A stretch of 64,000 bases of DNA from Elephas maximus indicus (lineage: Eukaryota > Chordata > Mammalia > Proboscidea > Elephantidae), in NCBI RefSeq assembly GCF_024166365.1, contig NC_064834.1, forward strand, positions 71,812,001-71,876,000, in the 5' to 3' direction. The translations under genes were made by a program, and so were the position numbers. Of this stretch, positions 1 to 11,393 are shown one piece after another (position 1 is the stretch's first letter; each line of letters starts with the position of its first letter). The notes below the pieces were generated by a model that saw nothing but the letters and a program-made list of their open reading frames with translations, was not told the origin of the DNA and did not search any database.

Positions 1-365
1 AACTCTACCTGAGTGGACTGTTGTTACCTCTGTCCCTAAAGGTGGGAGGGCCCTTCTCATGGTCTCTCTTCCCAGCCCACCTGTCCTACACTGCCTTCTA
101 AGGGCACAGCTATGTTTGTGCCACACCTTTGTCACAACTGCCATGGCTCCCCGCTGCCTCCTGAATGAAGTTCTAACTCTCTCAAGACACAGCCTTCCGT
201 ACTAAATTATGAGTATCTTGAGGACAGGGAAATTGGGTCTTCTTTATTTCTCTAGTACTTGCCATAAACATATGTAAAATACATTGCAAAATGGGTGTCC
301 TAGAATTCTAGTCTTCAAATATACGAGACCCAAATGTCCACCAGGCATAGAATAAGAAAAAAAGA

Positions 366-522
366 AACCAAACCCGTTGCCATTGAGTTGATTCTGACTC
401 ATAGCAACCTGAAGGACAGAGTAGAACTGCCCCATAGGGTTTCCAAGGTCCAGCTGGTGGATCTGAACTATTGACCTCTTGATTAGCAGCCGAGCTCTTA
501 ACCACTGAGCCTCTACGACCCC
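366..522 (-). mobile_element. SINE-A (AfroSINE type), minus strand
   Basis: The RTE-like tail comes first on the plus strand (GTTGCCATTGAGTTGATTC), then the reverse complement of the box-B region, ending near ACCACTGAGCC. The middle is shortened relative to full-length copies. Confidence 0.9.
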
Positions 523-805
523 AAAGCATAGAATAAGCTAGAGCAAAAAGAAAAACAGAAATAAGCAATTTAGCAGGTTTTTCCTCATGGTTTTTGTTGC
601 TGTTAAGTTTTTTTGGAGGGTGGTTATTTATTTTGGGGTTTTTGATGATTTATTTATTCATTAGCTACTGAAATCTTTGCTCAGTCAAAATCTAGTACAG
701 ACACCCAAAATGTAGGGCCTCTTCATGAAGGCAGGGTGAAGGCATCCTCACTTGGCATCCTTTCCCCCATGCCTTCTGGCAGAAGAGGAACTCCTCCTTG
801 GCAGT
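523..805. other. Unassigned spacer
   Basis: T-rich sequence with no recognised repeat or coding potential, lying between two AfroSINE copies. Positions 1-365 at the window edge are likewise unassigned. Confidence 0.6.
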
Positions 806-1008
806 CTTTGTTGTTGTTGGAAGGTTGAGTCAATTTTCGACTCATAGTGACCCCATGTGACAGAGTAGAGCTGCCCTGTAGCATTTTCTAGGCTGTAGTT
901 TTTACAGGGGCAGACTGTGCTGTCTTTCTCCTGTGGAGCTGCTGAGTGAATTCAAACTGCCAACTTTTCAGTTAGCAGCCAAGCACTTAACCATTGTGCC
1001 ACCCGGGC
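806..1008 (-). mobile_element. SINE-A, minus strand
   Basis: A full-length copy about 200 bp long. It preserves the GTTGTTGTT terminus, the CATAGTGACCCC tail and the reverse-complemented tRNA-like head ending in AACCATTGTGCCACC. Confidence 0.9.
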
Positions 1009-1149
1009 AACTTAGTACTCATAGGTCCCAAGAACTGAAACCCTACACTCCAAAAATAAGTGCCTTATGTGTGAAGACCTTTCTGGACTAAACATAGCAC
1101 ACATTATCTAACAAGTATGATTGCACTTTTAAGGGTAATTAAAAAAGAA

Positions 1150-1290
1150 AAAACTGTTGAGTCAATTCCGACTCATAGTGACCCTATAGGACAGAGTAGA
1201 ACTGCCCCATAGGATTTCCAAGAAGCAGCTCGTGGATTTTGTTAACCTCTTGTTTAGAGCCAAACTCTCAACCACTGAGCCACCAGGGAT
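1150..1290 (-). mobile_element. SINE-A, shortened, minus strand
   Basis: The tail GTTGAGTCAATTCCGACTC joins directly to a reversed head ending ACCACTGAGCCACCAGGG. The segment between GGATTTCCAAG and the head is missing, as in the copies at 366 and 1304. Confidence 0.9.
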
Positions 1291-1303
1291 CCTTAAGAGT
1301 AAT

Positions 1304-1469
1304 GTTGTCGTTCTTAGGCACCGTCAAGTCGGCTCTGACTCATAGCGACCCTATAGGACAGAGTAGAACTAACTGTCCCATAGGGTTTCCACGGATCGGC
1401 TGGTGGGTTTGAACTGCCAACCATTTGATTAGCAGCCGAACTCGTAACCGCTATGCCATCAGGGCTCCA
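1304..1469 (-). mobile_element. SINE-A, shortened, minus strand
   Basis: The third of four same-strand copies in a row. It starts GTTGTCGTTCTTAGGCACC and ends CCATCAGGGCTCC, with only 13 bp separating it from its neighbour. Confidence 0.9.
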
Positions 1470-1481
1470 CTAAAGGTAATA

Positions 1482-1650
1482 CCAACCAAACTAAACCTGT
1501 TGCCATCCAGTCAATTCTGACTCATACCAACTCTATAGGACAGAGTAGAACTGGTCCATAGAGTTTTCAAGGAGCGTCTGGTGGGTTCAAACTGCCAACC
1601 TTTTGGTTAGCAGCCATACCACTTAACCATTATACCACCAGGTTTTCCAT
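1482..1650 (-). mobile_element. SINE-A, shortened, minus strand
   Basis: The fourth copy of the cluster. The AACCAAACTAAACCTGTTGCC terminus is derived from the GGTTTGG-type 3' end, and the head ends ACCACCAGG. It is more diverged than its neighbours. Confidence 0.88.
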
Positions 1651-3419
1651 TAAGGGTAATAGGAGAGAATATTTTAATTCAGGACTAGCCTTTTTTAAAA
1701 ATCCAAGACATATGGAGTGCATATACGGAGCCGTTCCTTTCCAAGTAATCTTCAACCGCTCCAGGATGGTTGACCCCATGACCCCTGTTGATCCTGGTTC
1801 CCAAGGTCAACTCCCATATCATTAAAAAGGGTCAGTCTTCAGTAATGGGCACTTTCCCCTAAAGACTCAATATTCGTTTGCCATTAACATGATGTGTTGT
1901 TTGGAATCCTCTGGGCTTACTGGAATTTCTCTGAAGCTCTTCGGATACCTAAGGAATAATGTTAAGACATCAGAATTTTTCGTAACAACTTCAGGAGAGA
2001 TTTTCTGGTGCTGGGTCTGCTCCCCAGCCCTAGTCTGGACCCTAAAGCAGCTTGTCCTAATATTCTGCAGCAAACTATCAACTCCCATCTAAGGAAGGAT
2101 GACCAGGTCGGCTGCTACTTCCTCCCCTGCTGCTTGACATCAAAGCCAAAGAAGCAACAACTGGCCCAGCTGTTTAAGCAAAGCTGTGTTGACGCCGGCT
2201 TGCACCAGCTCACGAGAACCCAATTTGCCCATCTCTTCCAACTCTGTGTTCACTGACATCACGTTAGCAGCTCAAAATCAGCCACAATGGGAGTATTACA
2301 CCATGGCAAGCTGCAAACACTGCAGATCCCGGCTTTCTGCCACCCGCCACCCCCAGAGCCAGTTGTTAAACAGTTGCCAGCGCCACCCTGTCTATTTGAC
2401 AACAAGCTGCAGTTTTTTCACCTCTACTGCATCACTAATACATAGAAACAAACTGCCCATGAGTTTTGCTCTGCCGCACTTACAGTAAAACTTTCGTGAA
2501 TTCCAACAAATTAAGGAAGCATGACCTCTCCTGTTGAGAGCTTGGGCCGCCTTCTTTTTATCGAGCTCTGTCCTCCAGAACCATCTCTCATTTCATCCAC
2601 TAAGGCACTTCCTAAGCCTTTCCCCTCTAAATGTGCAATAAAACAAACCGGTCTTTATTGCTGTCTCTCTCCAGGCCCCCTTGAAATTACATTTTCCAGT
2701 CTATAGCGATCTCCTCCGCCCCGAGGAAGCCGGTGAGAGGAGTGCCAGGTTTGATCAAGTTTCACTCTGTATTTTCATTTGCAGTCTTGCATGGACTCAC
2801 ATTCAAGAATGACTTTGCTTTCCATCCCCTAAAACCCTCCAGTGCTTGTGCGGGCTTGCCTCGAGCCCATCAGGAGGCCACATTGCTTGATGAATTCCCA
2901 GCCGCTGAGACTGGTAATTTTTTAGTATCAAGGAGGCACTCTCCTATTTCCAAATCAAGGGCACTGAAAAAGCTAAATGTGTGCCTAAAATTCACGGTCT
3001 GGACCTGGGAGCAGGCCAGTCTGGAACTGTGCACCTTCTTTCTTGCAACCAGGAAATCAGAACGCCGAGTAGTAAACAGGCAAGAAACCAGGGCTGAGGT
3101 AGAGGCTGAACATCTCTGGCCTCCGTCCTCCCTGAGGAGAATCTGCAAGCTCTCAGCCTATGGGAGACTGTTTTGATCTGAAACCAGTGCTTCTCTGTGT
3201 CCCTGTTTATCTGGAAGCATGATGCCTGCTGCAATACTGAAGTTCACCTTCCCCACAGCTGTTAAGAAGCAAAAGTCTTTGGCGCCCAGCCACCGCCTCC
3301 CAGAGGCAGCTCCGCTCCCCCTTTCTGTATGCTTCCACCCTCTCTGCAGGCTTCTCACAGGCTGTTGTCTAATCTCCACTAGGTATTAGCACATGAAGGC
3401 TTAAACACATACCAGCGAT
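1651..3419. other. Unassigned 1.8-kb stretch without SINEs
   Basis: No repeat family is recognised with confidence. Parts (about 2100-2700) look like an old, decayed element: AATAAA occurs at 2637-2642 and a direct-repeat-poor, moderately GC-rich body precedes it. Open frames up to 147 codons (2733-3176) have no similarity I recognise and overlap equally open frames on the other strand. Confidence 0.5.
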
Positions 3420-3515
3420 CATGAAGATGGCGCAGGACCTGGCAATGTTTCGTTCTGTTGTAGGTATGGTCTCCACGAGTTGAGCCAGCTGGAGGGCAAC
3501 TAACAACAACAGCAA
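3420..3515 (+). mobile_element. RTE/Gly-SINE 3' end fragment
   Basis: CATGAAGATGGCGCAGGACC, then TTTCGTTCTGTTGTAGGTA, and a CAACTAACAACAACA terminus match the common 3' end shared by the RTE LINE and the Gly-SINE copies at 39868 and 53043. Confidence 0.8.
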
Positions 3516-3537
3516 CGTGCCCTTTACGAGGAAGCCC

Positions 3538-3961
3538 TAAACCAAACTTATTGCCATTGAGTTGATTCTGACTCAGAGCTACCCTTTAGGACAGAGTAGA
3601 ACTGCCCCATGGGATTTCCAAGGCTATAATCTTTAGGGAGGAGCCCTGGTGGCAAAGTGGTTAAGAGCCCAGCTGTAACCGAAAGGTTGGTGGTTCGAAC
3701 CCACCAGCCACACCTCAGGAGAAAGATGTGGCAGCCTGCTTCCACAAAGATTTATAGCCTGGAAAACCCTATGGTGCAGTTCTACTCTGTCCTGTAAGGT
3801 CACTGAGTTGGAATCAACTTGACGGCAACGGGTTTGGTTTGGTTGGAATCTTTACGGAAGCAGACTGCCACATCTTTCTCCCACAAAGTGGCTGGTGGAT
3901 TCAAACCACTGACCTTTTGGTTAGCAGCCAAGTGCTTGACCATTGCACCACCAGGGCTCCT
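3538..3961 (-). mobile_element. SINE-A, minus strand, split by a second SINE
   Basis: The tail part is 3538-3635 and the head part is 3847-3961. Between them sits a complete plus-strand SINE-A flanked by a repeat of AATCTTTA (3628-3635 and 3847-3854), so this copy is the older host. Confidence 0.93.
3636..3846 (+). mobile_element. SINE-A nested in an opposite-strand SINE-A
   Basis: A complete copy from GGAGCCCTGGTGGC to the GGTTTGGTTTGGTT terminus. Box B is intact (GGTTCGAACCC). An 8-bp target-site duplication is visible in the host element. Confidence 0.95.
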
Positions 3962-5762
3962 AAGGAATGCCTGGTGACCACAAACCTTCACGATCCATAG
4001 GAATGGCTTTCAGCAGGTGGACATTTTGTCACTGTGAAAAATGAGGGTGAAATGGAAGAAGGGAGATAGATTTGGGATCCAGGCACCCCCCACCCCTCAA
4101 CTCATACAAGACAGGAATCATCTCCTCCAGCTCCACGGGTGATCAGCCCCAGTTAAAGACGCTGTGTGGTCAGAATTAATTCTTAAAGTCCTAGCAGGGA
4201 GGAAACAGGACCACTTCTATCCGTCAAACTTTGGGGCTAGAAGGAAACCCATAGGACCGTCATCTTCCACGTTTTCCCAACCAGCAGGTGTGGACCAGGC
4301 CAGCTGTGACTCCTTTCTCCTGGTGGGCAGACATGGTGGTAGCTGGGGCAGGAAGATGTTGGCAGCTGGCATGTGTCTGTGCACACATGTACAGGTGTAT
4401 ACACGTGTAAACATGTATGCTAACGTGCTTGTGTGCTGAGGCAGGGAACACGTGGGATGGTTTGCTATGACAGGGGCTGAGCCGATGGGTGGATACAAGG
4501 AGATGAAGAAGGCCCCTGGCTCCACAGGGAATCATCAGAATTTCCAACTGCGTCACCAGCCGACAGAGGTTAGAAACCTCTAAAGCAGCGAAAGCCACAG
4601 AGAGTTTAAGCCTCGCTGGAAACCAGCTTTTCGGTTAATCCTCCTGCACTCACTTGTCCCTCCCTGAACAGTATCCAGCCCCATTTTTTCCATTCAAAGA
4701 ATTGTCAAACCATGTTCTTTTGCAAACGTTATGTGGATGCGTATATTGTATGTGTGTGATGCGCAGTTGGGGCTCGGGGGGCAGAGCTTTCTGGGTATGT
4801 GTGTGCGTGGGTGCGCCTGTATGTGTTTGAAATCCCAAAGCTTGGCCTTTTTCTGTGCTTGAAGCAACCTTTTACGGGCATAAGTACACAAGCCAAGTCC
4901 CAGTTTGGCAGCCCCAAGAAACAGCTTTGCCCCGCCATGTACCCACCCAGCTCAGTTCTGCACCACCAGAAAGAAAGCTCTGCAGCCCAGTGATGGGCTT
5001 TGGGATGAAAGCAAGAATTCCGACTCACACAGTACAGCCTCCAAACCACAATGCCAACCACACAGGCGACAGAAGCAGATAGAGAAACTTGGTTGAACAT
5101 CCTCAGTTGTTTGAGAAAAAAAAAAAATTAGATTTCTAATGGCCAGAAGAACAGCCTAGGCCCTAAATATCATTACTGCTGCAAAGCTGTTTGAAAGAGC
5201 TTGGATAACACAGAGTTCCGGTATTTTAACAAATTTGGCCTAGAGCTGTTGAGGTTTTCTGTCCATGGTGGTTATATCTAGAGTCCCCATGTTAGAGCTG
5301 AGAGGGGCTTCAAAAACAATTTAGGCCACAGTGGGAGAAAGGGGAACAAGGATCACAAGGGGGAGCCAGGGGGGCTTCCAAGGTGCTGGCATTATTCTAT
5401 TTCTTGGCCTGAGTGGTATTGACACCCACAAACCCGTGTTAGCTTCATGGGAACTTACATGCTGTGTGCACCTGTCCGTATGTGTGTTATATTTATTTAT
5501 TTTTAATAATTATGTAGTCCCTTCCCGTCATAGCACAGAGGTCCAAACTGAGGCCCACACGGCCAAGTTAAAGGAGCAGACCAAAGATTAGAATCAGACA
5601 TCATCATCAGTTTAGCTCTCTGTCTACCAGAATTTAGTGCTTAAAACATGGTCTCTGCATTACATGGGTCAGTTGCATGTTTCAAAATGGATTACAAACC
5701 ACATCATATCATTAAGGGCTGCGTCTTGTGCGTCATATTACTTATAGCTCCCTGTCCCCCCT
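3962..5762. other. Unassigned stretch with alternating CA/TG tracts
   Basis: No gene or interspersed repeat is recognised. Two diverged alternating purine-pyrimidine tracts occur at about 4378-4440 and 4735-4832 (TGTGTG/CACA-rich with CG interruptions). An A run lies at 5116-5127. Open frames here follow the CA/TG tracts and are not convincing. Confidence 0.6.
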
Positions 5763-5806
5763 ACACACACACACACACACACACTCACACACACACACAC
5801 ACACAC
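5763..5806. repeat. (CA)n microsatellite
   Basis: A dinucleotide CA tract of 44 bp with a single T interruption at about 5785. Confidence 0.98.
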
Positions 5807-6994
5807 GGTGCTAAGATCACAGTGGACACTCCTGATTGATCCCTGGCCTGTGAACCAAGCTGCTCACCTACTCTCAGGTTAGCATAAAAGAGCAAACCTG
5901 TTCCAGAAAAGCACCCAGGCCCTGCCCTTTGAGGGGTTGTTGTCTTCTTGCTCCCATTGCCCAGCCCTCCAGATTTCAGCCTTCACCATCTGTGGAGGCT
6001 CCTTTGTTTGGACCTGCAGGTTTCTGCTTTGTCCCTCTGTCCACTGAACCTTCTGGCAGTCCTTGCTGCCCTGGGTGAGAAACCACTCACGCTGTTCAGG
6101 CCCTACCTGTCCAGCTGAGATCCTCCATTTCTGCGAGTAGGCGTGAGTGGAGGCAGAAGACATAGAGGAGAAGATCTAGTCAAGGGATGGGCCCAGAACT
6201 GGGGACTAATGAGACTAGGTTAAGACTGCTGTACATTTAACCTGGATAGCTCCAAGCTAACTGAGGAAAATGTCCAAGATGTTGGATCACTGGGAACATC
6301 TTCTCAGGATTCTGCTGGTTGCAAGGCCAGAAAATAGAGCACAGCTTAAGAAAGAAAGAAAAAAAAAAATGATAGATGGGCTGGGGTGGGAAGAATTGGC
6401 CGATCTGAAGACCCCAGAGTCCAGGAAGAGATGAGCTGCATGGACTGTCATCCAAGAGGGAAGGAGCCCAACCAGCATGAACAATCAGATGACCATCAGG
6501 AGTCCCTTCCCTACTCAGGCTCTCCTGGGCTGGCTTCATTCTCCAACAGCCACTCGCCAACTAGGGAATTGGCCTTCTCTGGCCTTTGGGATCTTCTTAA
6601 CCCATCTAATAAAACAGTGAACACCATGAGCAACCAAGAAAATGTGCCATCCCTGGAGAAAAGTTTTTCCCCCGGTCTGGAGGGCTTCACACCCCTAATG
6701 GGTGGATTTCTGGAGATCCAAGAAAGACCATTCATGTCAAATGCAGAAGGAAGCTGACTGCCACAATCCTTGAGTCTGGGTATATAAATAGTTTCATATG
6801 AACCCCCATCAGACTTTTGTGTGTTCAGGGTTTCTTAAAATGAAGCTTACCTGTACTTAGGAAGGCCACTTAGGCTGCTAAAAAAAAAAAAAAAAATAGG
6901 CTGCTAGGTGTCCTTAAACAGAATCTGAATGTTGACAGCCCTTATGCGTTGGTCTTTGTATGCATATTCAGCTTTTTTAAATGGCTCTAGTTCC
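5807..6994. other. Unassigned stretch
   Basis: No repeat or gene is recognised apart from A runs at 6360-6369 and 6880-6896. The 123-codon open frame at 6386-6757 overlaps open frames on the other strand and has no similarity I know. Confidence 0.55.
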
Positions 6995-7394
6995 TTGAAC
7001 CACCATGCATCTGTCAATTTGTTGTACTGCAGTGGCTTACATGTTGCTGTGAGTGCTGGAAGCTGTAACCATCGATATTTAAATACCATCAGGGTCACCC
7101 ATTGTGGACAGGTTTCAGCAAAGCTTCCAGACTAAGACAAGTTAGGAAGAAAGGCCTGGTGATCTACATCTGAAAATTACCCAACGAAACCCTTATGGCT
7201 CACTACCAAATATCGCCCAATATGGTGCTGGAGGCTGAGCCCCCTAGGTTAGAAGGCACTCAAACCACACAGTGGTGATGACAGTGGACTTGAGCACACC
7301 AGTGGTCACAAAGATGTCAGGAGACGGGCAACATTTCGTTCTCTTGTAGACGGGATCACCATAAGTCAGAGCCAACTTAGTGACTACTAACAAC
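6995..7394 (+). mobile_element. Internally deleted RTE LINE derivative
   Basis: It begins CATCTGTCAATTTGTTGTAC, which resembles the RTE 5' leader (GTGGACAGGTTTCAGC, CTTCCAGACTAAGAC). It then reaches the RTE 3' end (GTGATGACAGTGGACTTGAG, CATTTCGTTCTCTTGTAG, CATAAGTCAGAGCC) without the reverse transcriptase region. The end is CTACTAACAAC. The copy at 48077-48540 has the same architecture. Confidence 0.75.
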
Positions 7395-8245
7395 ATTCCT
7401 TTGAAATGTCGATTAATAGAATCCAGGACTTCACACCTGACTTCTACAGAGCAAAAGACCAAGGGCTCAATTCTGGCCTGGGTGCCAACAGTCAAATTCT
7501 GATTCAGCGTTGACACTCTGGATAGCTACTTCTACTTTGTTTTTTTAACAATGAAACCCACAAATCTTCCATTTCTGAACCTTTTCCCAGTGTGGGGAGC
7601 TGAGCCTTCAAGCTGAACTTTATCCCATGAGGGTTAACAGATTGGAATCCAAATATAGCAGTTCTCTATACCTATGGAGATTTATTACCTATTTATGTTC
7701 ACGTTTGCACTGACACAGTTTTAATAGTCTTGGCTTTACCAGAAACCATGCAGACCCAGATACTGTGGTTTTGACAACGTTGATATTGAAAAGAAATATG
7801 CTATTTCTCCAAAATTGCTCTGGAATGAGTGACCACATGTAAGCCTGTTTCTTATAAATTTAGAGGTTGCTAAGTGTGAAGAGGGGCCTTATTCAGCCCC
7901 CTCCGTTTACAAGAGAGAAAGCATGCCCACATCACACTTGTCAGCAGCAAATGGCAGCAGACCTTGACCCAAGAGCCTTGTGCAATGCTGTATTGCCCCC
8001 TGAGAAGGGTGTTAAGAACAGTGAGATGTGCAGAGAATGAAGTGCACAAAAGGGTGTGTTCTGGAGGGTAGGGCTTGCACAGGAGCCATCTTCACAGACC
8101 AGTGGGAAGGAGAGGAGGGTCCAGGAGTTTAACATCACCTGTGCCCACACTCTGCTCCTCGCCAGAGCACCCAGTAACCTCATAGAGAACATCAGCAGCT
8201 CCATTCAGCATCCTATAGATTGCCCTCTCTGTGGGGCAACCCTGG
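7395..8245. other. Unassigned stretch
   Basis: No repeat family or gene is recognised. Only short open frames are present. Confidence 0.55.
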
Positions 8246-8427
8246 AGTCCTTGGGTGGTACTAATAGTTAATGCACTCAGCTGCCAACTGATAGGTTGCT
8301 GGTTCTAGTCCACCCAGACTTGGCTCAGAAGAAAGGCTTGCCACTGAAATGCTATGGAGCACAGTTCTACTTGGATATATGTGAGGTCACTGTGAGTTGA
8401 AAACAACTCGATGGCGACTGGTTTTTA
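8246..8427 (+). mobile_element. SINE-B, plus strand
   Basis: It starts GGAGTCCTTGGGTGGTAC and has a decayed box B (GGTTCTAGTCC). The tail is GTGAGGTCACTGTGAGTTG followed by AACTCGATGGCGACTGG. Confidence 0.9.
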
Positions 8428-9177
8428 TGTGGCAACCTCATATGGTGGCTTGGGCATGCTGGTGGCCAACATCCATTCAACTCCTCTCTTTGCATGTCTG
8501 AGTTGCAGCAGCTGAAAAGCTTAAGAACTCCATTTCCCATATGTCCCTGCAACTGGGATTCTGGATGTGATTGGGCCTCAGCCAATCAGACGCAAGCACA
8601 TGAGATTTTTTTGGAAGGCGGAAGTAATGCAGAAGCAATACCTCTGCTGACTGTCTTCAGAGACAGTTGACAAACATGGCGGTGGAGGCACCTAATTTCT
8701 CTGCGGCAGCATTTGCCCACAGCTTCGAGGGTGTGTCACCAGGGAGGGTGCAGGGTATCCATCTTGCTGGTGTTGTCAAGCAGGTATGGCTTGTTTCCGG
8801 AGCTGGTACAAGTACAGGTGGCCTCCTTGGTGGCTTCCAGATTGCAGGAGCTAGCAGCTTCCCTTTTGTAGAAGAGCCCACTCCTTCCTTCTCAGGTCTG
8901 CATACTCTAGATTTGAAGCCTATTCCGGGATGCTCAACCCATTTCTTCAGCCTTTCCAACAACCCTGTAGGCCACTTAACACCTTCAGGGAAATAAAAAT
9001 AAAACGAAACAAAACCCTTTTTGGCTAAACGACTTGGACTGGTTCTGTTCTCTGCAGCCGGAACTTGACCGGCACACCTGCAGAGGAGGCCAAGGCCAGA
9101 GCACCGTCATCATGGAGCCCTCGCCAGGAGCCAGGAACTGAAATTGGCAATTTACCTGTCTCATTTCGTCCTTAAAG
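8428..9177. other. Unassigned stretch, possible old LTR-like element
   Basis: It contains a CCAAT motif (8583-8587), a moderately GC-rich body and AATAAA motifs at 8991-9003. This would suit a decayed LTR, but I cannot name a family. The 109-codon open frame at 8667-8996 has no recognised homologue. Confidence 0.35.
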
Positions 9178-9378
9178 AACAGTTGTCACTGAGTCAACTT
9201 CCAACTCATGGCGACCCCTTGTGTGTCAGAGTAGCACTGTGCTCCATGTTTTCAACAGCTAATTTTTCATACGTACGTCACCAGGCCTTTCTTCTGAGGC
9301 ATCTCTGGCTGGACTTGAACCTCTAACCATGGAGTTAGCAACCACGCTTGTTAACCAGTTGTACCACCCAGGAACTCA
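9178..9378 (-). mobile_element. SINE-B, minus strand
   Basis: The tail GTTGTCACTGAGTCAACTTCC comes first, then CTTCTGAGGCATCTCTGG, and the reversed head ends ACCACCCAGGAACTC. Confidence 0.9.
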
Positions 9379-9539
9379 CATTTAGTCCTTACAGTTGGAA
9401 AAAATTAAAGTCAAAGAGATGAATAAAACCCCGCCGCTGCTATTATCACGGGGGCGGGGACGGGGCAGTGAGATGCACCCCATTCCCAGCCTGGCATCAG
9501 AATCATCATTAAACACTGACATGGCAGAGTGCAGGGACT

Positions 9540-9705
9540 CTCAGGCCCACTGCCTGGGCTTCTAATCCCAACACTGCTGCTTGGTAGCAAGCTGCTGAAT
9601 TTCTCCATACCTCAGTTTCCTTGCCTGTAAAATAGGGAGAAAATTATCCATATCCTTCAGGATTGCTGGAAGGATTAAAGAAGCTAACATACATAAAATA
9701 CTGTT
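9540..9705 (+). mobile_element. MIR
   Basis: The MIR core order is visible: TTCTAATCCCAACACTGC, then CCTCAGTTTCCTTGCCTGTA, then AATAGGGAGAAAATTATCC and a GGATTAAA segment. It is a diverged ancient tRNA-derived SINE. Confidence 0.8.
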
Positions 9706-9706
9706 A

Positions 9707-9903
9707 CTGTTGCTAGTTGCCGTCAAGTCAATTTCAACTCATAGCGACCCCAGGTGACAGAGGAGAACTGCCTCAAAGGGTTTTCTTGGCTGTCATCTTT
9801 ACAGGAGCAGATTGCCAGGTCCTTCTTCCATGGAGCCACTGGGTGGGTTCGAACTGCTAACCTTTTGATTAGCAGCTGAGTGCTTAACCATTGTACGACT
9901 AGG
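9707..9903 (-). mobile_element. SINE-A, minus strand
   Basis: Full length, with tail GTTGCCGTCAAGTCAATTTC and a reversed head with box B (GGGTTCGAACTGC). It was inserted next to the end of the MIR at 9540-9705. Confidence 0.92.
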
Positions 9904-10004
9904 TCCATGGTGCATGGAAAATGTAGAGAAGCACTAGCTGCCTCTAAGTCTTTCCCTTCTGAAAAGGGGAAAATTGGGTTTTAAGAAATGAGCATAATAA
10001 CAAC

Positions 10005-10160
10005 AAACAACCTACTGCTGTTGAGTCAATTTCAACTCATAGTGACCCTCTAGGACAGAGTAGAACTGCCCCATAGGGTTTCCAAGGAGCTGCTGGTACA
10101 TTCAAACAGCCAACCTTTTGGTTAGCAGCCTGATCTCTTACCTACTGCACCACCAAGGCT
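10005..10160 (-). mobile_element. SINE-A, shortened, minus strand
   Basis: The middle segment between GTTTCCAAGG and GCTGCTGG is deleted, the same short form as the copies at 1150-1650. Confidence 0.9.
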
Positions 10161-10204
10161 GGTCTATTAACCCTTCAGGGCATGCTAATGTGCAGAAGGA
10201 GTTC

Positions 10205-10401
10205 CATTCCTTTGCCATCGAGTCAATTCCAACTCATGGTGACCCTATCGGATAGACTGGAACTGCCCCATAGGGCTTCCAAGGCTGTAATCTTTACAGA
10301 AGCAGACTGCCACATTTCTCCCTTGGAGTGGCTGGTGGGTTCAAACCACCAACCCTTCGGTTAGCAGCAGAGAGCTTAACCACTGCGCCACCAGGGCTCC
10401 T
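10205..10401 (-). mobile_element. SINE-A, minus strand
   Basis: A full-length copy including GGCTGTAATCTTTACAGAAG and CCACTGCGCCACCAGGGC. It is one of the best-preserved copies in the window. Confidence 0.93.
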
Positions 10402-10659
10402 ACCTGGCCTTTTGCCACCGGACCTCTTACCACCATTAAATCTACTTGAAACTGAGAACTTAGCTGAATAATGGAATTCACCCTTTTGAACACTTGAGTT
10501 GATGGCCCACCTCGCAGAGAACTGGGACCTTCTCTACAGGCTGGGCAAAGGGGAAGGAGACCAAATGAGAAGGAAATTTCCTAGCTCTCCCAAGTGAATC
10601 AAAGCAGGAAAGTTATTTTTCCTAGATTCGCATACAGAAACTACATTAAGGAAAAAAAA

Positions 10660-10857
10660 AAAAGTTGCCATGGAGTCAATTCCTACTCATGGCGACCTCG
10701 TGAGGGTCAGAGCAGAACTGTGTTCCATAGGGTTTTCAATGGCTGGTTTTTTGGACGCAGATCACCAGGTTTTCTTCTGAGGCATCTTTGGGTGGCCTTG
10801 AGCCTTCAACCTCATTCAGCCAAGCTCATTAATGGTTTACACCACCCAGGGACTCCA
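10660..10857 (-). mobile_element. SINE-B, minus strand
   Basis: The tail GTTGCCATGGAGTCAATTCC follows an A run at 10651-10662. The middle is TTCTTCTGAGGCATC and the head ends CACCCAGGGACTCC. Confidence 0.92.
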
Positions 10858-11188
10858 GAGAAACCACATAGGAGCCTCTTAAAGCAACAGGGAGGGTCAG
10901 TGCTTAGCTTTGAGGGCTCTTTTCTTTTCCTACCAAATTAGTGCTAATACTTATTGGGTGTCAGGGAATGCTGACGGCTGGGGGAGGAGCGCGTTATCTG
11001 GGGGAGATAAGGCAGAGCGTGAGAAAGTGGAGATAGAGCAGGTGCTGGAGACAGTTTGGAGGGAGATGACCTCTACAGCTCGCCCTTCTCTCCCGGCCGG
11101 GATACTGGCCCAGGCAACAGTGGCCAGAGTCTTACCCTGTGCCCAGGGCCACCAGCCAGGAGGGATCCCAGCCCCTAATCCAGTCACC
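10858..11188. other. Unassigned, GC-rich
   Basis: About 330 bp between two SINE-B copies with no recognised repeat. It is moderately GC-rich. The open frame at 10910-11233 runs into the following SINE. Confidence 0.5.
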
Positions 11189-11393
11189 GGTTCCTGGGTG
11201 GCAGAAATGGCTAAGCACTGGACTACTAGCTGAAAGGTTGGTGATTCAAACCCACCCAGAGGCGCCTCAGAAGACAGGCCTGGCAATCTACTTCTGAAAG
11301 GTCACAGCCATGAAAACCCTAAGGAGCACAGTTCTACTCTGCGTACATGGAGTCGCCACGAGTCAGAATCGACTAGACAGCAACTAACAACAA
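11189..11393 (+). mobile_element. SINE-B, plus strand
   Basis: It runs from TTCCTGGGTGGCAGAAATGG through CACCCAGAGGCGCCTC to GAATCGACTAGACAGC and a CAACTAACAACAA end. Confidence 0.92.

Noticed and set aside
5648..5839. Small protein with a Thr-His repeat
   Set aside because: The repeat is the translation of the (CA)n microsatellite at 5763-5806.
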